The position numbers were made by a program, and so were the translations under genes. This document shows, piece after piece, positions 6,439 through 9,042 of a stretch of 9,042 nt of DNA. The stretch is from Nitrospirales bacterium (GTDB lineage: Bacteria > Nitrospirota > Nitrospiria > Nitrospirales > UBA8639). The notes beneath the pieces are model-generated. The model saw nothing but the letters and a program-made list of their open reading frames with translations. It ran no database searches and was not told the DNA's origin. The stretch covers positions 1 through 9,042 of the forward strand of contig JACDDF010000056.1 of the NCBI GenBank assembly GCA_013817135.1, given 5' to 3'. The first letter of the stretch is position 1, and each line of letters opens with the position of its first letter.

Positions 6439-7869
6439 ATGATTGTGAAACAATTCTATTTGAGTTGTTTAGCCCATGCGTCTTACATGATTGGCGATAA
6501 CAAAACCTCAACCGCTGTGGTCGTGGATCCTCAACGGGACGTCGAGCAATATCTCCAGGAAGCCCGACGTCACGATTGGAAGATTCGTTATGTGTTTCTC
6601 ACTCACTTCCATGCGGACTTTCTAGCCGGGCACCTTGAACTGCAACGACAAACTGGTGCTGAGATTTGTCTGGGCGCCAAAGCCAAGACCGACTTCCCCA
6701 TTCGAAACTTTCAGGACAAAGAGGTTCTTGAGTTTGGGTCGGTGCGCATTCAGGTGTTAGAAACCCCCGGGCATACCCCGGAAAGTATTTCGCTTGCCGT
6801 CTACGACCTGGACAAGAACACCGATCATCCGCACTGCGTGCTGACGGGAGATACCCTGTTTATTGGCGATGTGGGTAGACCGGATCTTATGGCCTCCATT
6901 GGGATCACCGCAAAAGAGTTAGGGGAACAATTATTCGATTCGCTCCGAAATACACTCATGCGCCTCCCGGATGAAACGCTGGTCTATCCTGCACATGGAG
7001 CAGGATCCATGTGCGGGAAAAATTTAAGTAATGACACTGTGTCCACATTGGGCAAGCAGCGGTGGGAAAATTATGCGCTTCAACCCATGACGAAAGAAAA
7101 ATTTATTGCATTGGTCACGGCCGACCAACCTGAAGTCCCTTCGTACTTTGGATATGACGCCAGGATGAATAGGGAACAGCATCCTGTTCTGGATGATGTG
7201 GTGCGAAACAGCCTTACTCCACTTTCCCTTCAAGTGGTGTTGGATCATCAAAAAAAGGGTGCTCAAGTCCTTGATGTCCGAAATGCCGTTGAATATGCCG
7301 GGGGGCACCTGAAGGGGAGTCTCAACATTGGATTAGGAGGGAAATTTGCGACCTGGGCCGGGACGGTTCTGGACCCCAAACGCTCCATCGTCATCATTGC
7401 CGAACCTGGATATGAAAAGGAGGCGATTCAACGATTAGGCCGCATTGGGTTTGACCGCGTCCTGGGCTATCTGAACGGTGGAATGCAATCCCTTGAGGTG
7501 AACCCTGATGTGGTCCAAAAAGTCCAACGCATCTCCGCTCAGGGACTTGCGGAACTGCTGACGACCTCTCATCCACCAATGGTCGTCGACGTGAGATCGG
7601 AAAAAGAGTGGGAGTCCGGGCATATTGACCGAAGCATCAACATTCCTTTGCCTCACCTGGCCGAACATGTTCATGACATCCCTGCAGATACCCCTGTGGT
7701 GGTCCATTGTGCCAGTGGATATCGATCATCTACCGCCATAGGGATTTTGGAACAAGCCGGACGAACTCAAGCCATGGATCTCGTCGGTGGGCATGACGCC
7801 TGGCTCACCACGTGGGGTCATCCACGCCAAAAGGTTCAATCCGAAGCTACAACCTCATGCGCGAAATAA
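6439..7869 (+). CDS. CstB-like persulfide dioxygenase: metallo-beta-lactamase domain plus two rhodanese domains
   Basis: 476 residues from ATG 6439, which has a strong AAGGAGGGGAGGG (6418-6430). The frame is open back to GTG 6343, but that codon would fall at or before the predicted sigma-54 transcription start. The MBL domain (about 1-220) has THFHAD (55-60), TPGH (109-112), TGDTLF (136-141) and PAHG (184-187); by analogy with ETHE1 the iron ligands are His56, His112 and Asp138. Cys192 in GSMCGK matches the extra cysteine of CstB. The first rhodanese domain (about 262-352) lacks its catalytic Cys (IIAEPGYE at 319-326), so it is a pseudo-rhodanese. The second (about 366-460) has an intact CASGYR loop with Cys424. 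This is the CstB layout, where low-molecular-weight persulfides are oxidised and sulfur is moved to give sulfite/thiosulfate. It is cytoplasmic and the first gene of the probable operon. The exact product is inferred from CstB. Confidence 0.92.
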   Translation: MIVKQFYLSCLAHASYMIGDNKTSTAVVVDPQRDVEQYLQEARRHDWKIRYVFLTHFHADFLAGHLELQRQTGAEICLGAKAKTDFPIRNFQDKEVLEFGSVRIQVLETPGHTPESISLAVYDLDKNTDHPHCVLTGDTLFIGDVGRPDLMASIGITAKELGEQLFDSLRNTLMRLPDETLVYPAHGAGSMCGKNLSNDTVSTLGKQRWENYALQPMTKEKFIALVTADQPEVPSYFGYDARMNREQHPVLDDVVRNSLTPLSLQVVLDHQKKGAQVLDVRNAVEYAGGHLKGSLNIGLGGKFATWAGTVLDPKRSIVIIAEPGYEKEAIQRLGRIGFDRVLGYLNGGMQSLEVNPDVVQKVQRISAQGLAELLTTSHPPMVVDVRSEKEWESGHIDRSINIPLPHLAEHVHDIPADTPVVVHCASGYRSSTAIGILEQAGRTQAMDLVGGHDAWLTTWGHPRQKVQSEATTSCAK

Positions 7870-7890
7870 CGGGAAAGAGAGGAAACCAAA

Positions 7891-8445
7891 ATGAATGCAT
7901 TGGTATTAGATCAAGAACCAAAATCGGGAACGGGTAAGGAAAATCAGGTGTCGCCTCCTTCATCGAAGGATCCCCTGTATATCGATGTCAGGACACCACA
8001 AGAATTTGAAGGAATGCACATTTCAGGTGCTCGAAATATTCCTCTACCAGATTTGCATAGATATGTGGGCGAACTGAAAACCCTTTCTCATGAGCACCCC
8101 ATCATGTTGATCTGCCGAACACAGAACCGGGTGAAGATTGCCTACGAATATTTGATTAACCAAGGTCTAACAAATTGCGGGATTCTGGAAGGAGGCATCA
8201 CTGCCTGGATTGAGCAAGGCAAGCCTGTGGTCCGGGGGCAACATCGAATCTCCCTTGAAGGACAGGTTCGAGCCATCGCAGGGGTGTTGATTCTGGTAGG
8301 GGTTGGGTTGGGTCTGACGGTTCATTCCGGGTTCCTTCTGCTTCCGACGGTAGTAGGGGTTGGACTTCTTCATGCAGGACTCACCGACTCTTGCCTGATG
8401 GGAATGCTCTTGAGCAATCTGCCCTACAACCGGATTCGGAAATAA
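7891..8445 (+). CDS. Rhodanese domain fused to DUF2892 membrane anchor (YgaP-like)
   Basis: 184 residues, starting 21 bp after the persulfide dioxygenase gene with an AGAGGAAA ribosome site, so very likely cotranscribed. The rhodanese domain (about 27-115) has YIDVRTPQEFEGMHISGARNIPL and the active-site loop CRTQNR with Cys75; the usual Gly of the loop (CxxGxR) is replaced by Gln78. The C-terminal DUF2892 region (about 120-184) contains two hydrophobic helices (about 128-144 and 147-165) and the family-like ending DSCLMGMLLSNLPYNR with Cys168. YgaP of E. coli has this domain order, with the rhodanese facing the cytoplasm. Inferred role: membrane-anchored sulfurtransferase passing persulfide sulfur to or from the neighbouring dioxygenase or a membrane sulfide-oxidising enzyme. 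Confidence 0.9.
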   Translation: MNALVLDQEPKSGTGKENQVSPPSSKDPLYIDVRTPQEFEGMHISGARNIPLPDLHRYVGELKTLSHEHPIMLICRTQNRVKIAYEYLINQGLTNCGILEGGITAWIEQGKPVVRGQHRISLEGQVRAIAGVLILVGVGLGLTVHSGFLLLPTVVGVGLLHAGLTDSCLMGMLLSNLPYNRIRK

Positions 8446-8522
8446 TTGTTCTGCATGATACTTATGCAATGATTTTCATGTTTGAAAGTTTTTGCACATC
8501 ATTAACACCAAGGAGGTATCAG

Positions 8523-9042
8523 ATGGGTCAGGGAAGAGGTTTGTTGAATGGGAATGCGAGAAGGCTCTTGTTAGCAGCTGTGATAATTGGATCAGCCGCA
8601 GGGGCTCAGGCTGCCGAAAATTCTGAGGCCACAACTCAGTTGAATGACATCCAGGCGAAATTTGGGCCGGTGTTGCAATTGGAAGGCAATGCCCAAAAAG
8701 AGATCAATGCGATTGCCAATTTATTATCCGATGATTCCAAATTAAAATCCATCGACGCCACCAAGGCCAGTGGGGAAATGTGCATGCTGGAAACGGTGTC
8801 CAAGCACAACATGGTGCATTTCAACCAACACCCCGAACAAACTACCGAAGATATCGTGTATTACATTAACCCCGAACAATTTATCGCCAACGGACTCAAT
8901 GTGGCCAAATTGCCCCGGCATCCGGAGAAACTTGGCGAAATGAAACCGCTCCAATGGTATTACTATGACGGCAGCTACGTTGAACCGCATCAGGGAAGTC
9001 AACTGAACAAGCCGTTCGTCATTATGAGCCTTGACGTCAAAT
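8523..9042 (+). CDS. Exported protein of unknown function, runs off right edge
   Basis: An open frame from ATG 8523 gives 173 codons to the window end without a stop. AAGGAGG (8509-8515) lies 7 bases upstream. Residues 1-30 form a signal peptide: Arg-rich start (GNARR), hydrophobic core LLLAAVIIGSAAG, cleavage after AQA (30). The mature part begins with an acidic helical segment (about 34-75), then a segment with Cys87 and several His (KHNMVHFNQHPEQ) and a Tyr-rich stretch QWYYYDGSY (144-152). Only one cysteine is present so far and there is no CxxCH haem motif. I recognise no family. The gap from the rhodanese gene is 77 bp with no clear terminator, so it may belong to the persulfide operon or have its own promoter. 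A weak inverted repeat TGCAT/ATGCA (8452-8468) lies in that gap. Confidence 0.85.
   Translation, partial: MGQGRGLLNGNARRLLLAAVIIGSAAGAQAAENSEATTQLNDIQAKFGPVLQLEGNAQKEINAIANLLSDDSKLKSIDATKASGEMCMLETVSKHNMVHFNQHPEQTTEDIVYYINPEQFIANGLNVAKLPRHPEKLGEMKPLQWYYYDGSYVEPHQGSQLNKPFVIMSLDVK

Noticed and set aside
1..9042. CRISPR array, tRNA, rRNA or transposase genes
   Set aside because: No regularly spaced repeats, no tRNA or rRNA landmarks and no transposase-like reading frame were seen on either strand.

Overview
The window looks like chromosomal DNA of moderate GC from a Gram-negative bacterium, most likely a member of the Nitrospirota (Nitrospira-like). That placement is an inference. It rests on a roughly 120-bp palindromic repeat (987-1107) that resembles, from memory, a family dispersed in Nitrospira genomes, on the style of the small CxxC...HGIC protein, and on the mix of secreted cupredoxin and hypothetical proteins. 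No marker gene is present that would prove it. I see no rRNA, tRNA, CRISPR, transposase or phage gene.

Layout. Positions 1-927 (minus strand) hold the N-terminal 309 codons of a SelO-type protein adenylyltransferase; the gene runs off the left edge. Upstream of it lie the palindromic repeat and then an AT-rich stretch (1110-1513) in which I find no convincing gene. A 68-residue putative zinc-binding protein follows (1514-1720, plus), then a doubtful small membrane protein (1893-2081, minus). Next come two exported proteins on the plus strand: a single-domain cupredoxin (about 2280-2762) and a 587-residue protein of unknown function (2847-4610), followed by a stem-loop.

The right half reads as one regulated unit. 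It starts with a sigma-54-dependent activator carrying a four-cysteine PAS sensor domain (4786-6153). The 285-bp gap after it has the architecture of an enhancer-dependent promoter: a perfect 20-bp inverted repeat (6186-6205), a full match to the IHF consensus (6271-6283), and a -24/-12 element (6321-6336) with correct GG-N10-GC spacing. Downstream are a CstB-like metallo-beta-lactamase/rhodanese/rhodanese persulfide dioxygenase (6439-7869), a rhodanese-DUF2892 membrane protein (7891-8445) and an exported protein of unknown function (8523 to beyond the right edge).

The most economical reading is a sulfane-sulfur (persulfide) sensing and detoxification locus. The PAS-AAA-Fis regulator would sense reactive sulfur through its cysteines, much as FisR does in Cupriavidus, and switch on persulfide oxidation and sulfur transfer with sigma-54 RNA polymerase. 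The gene families and promoter elements are read from sequence; the sensing role and regulatory link are inference.
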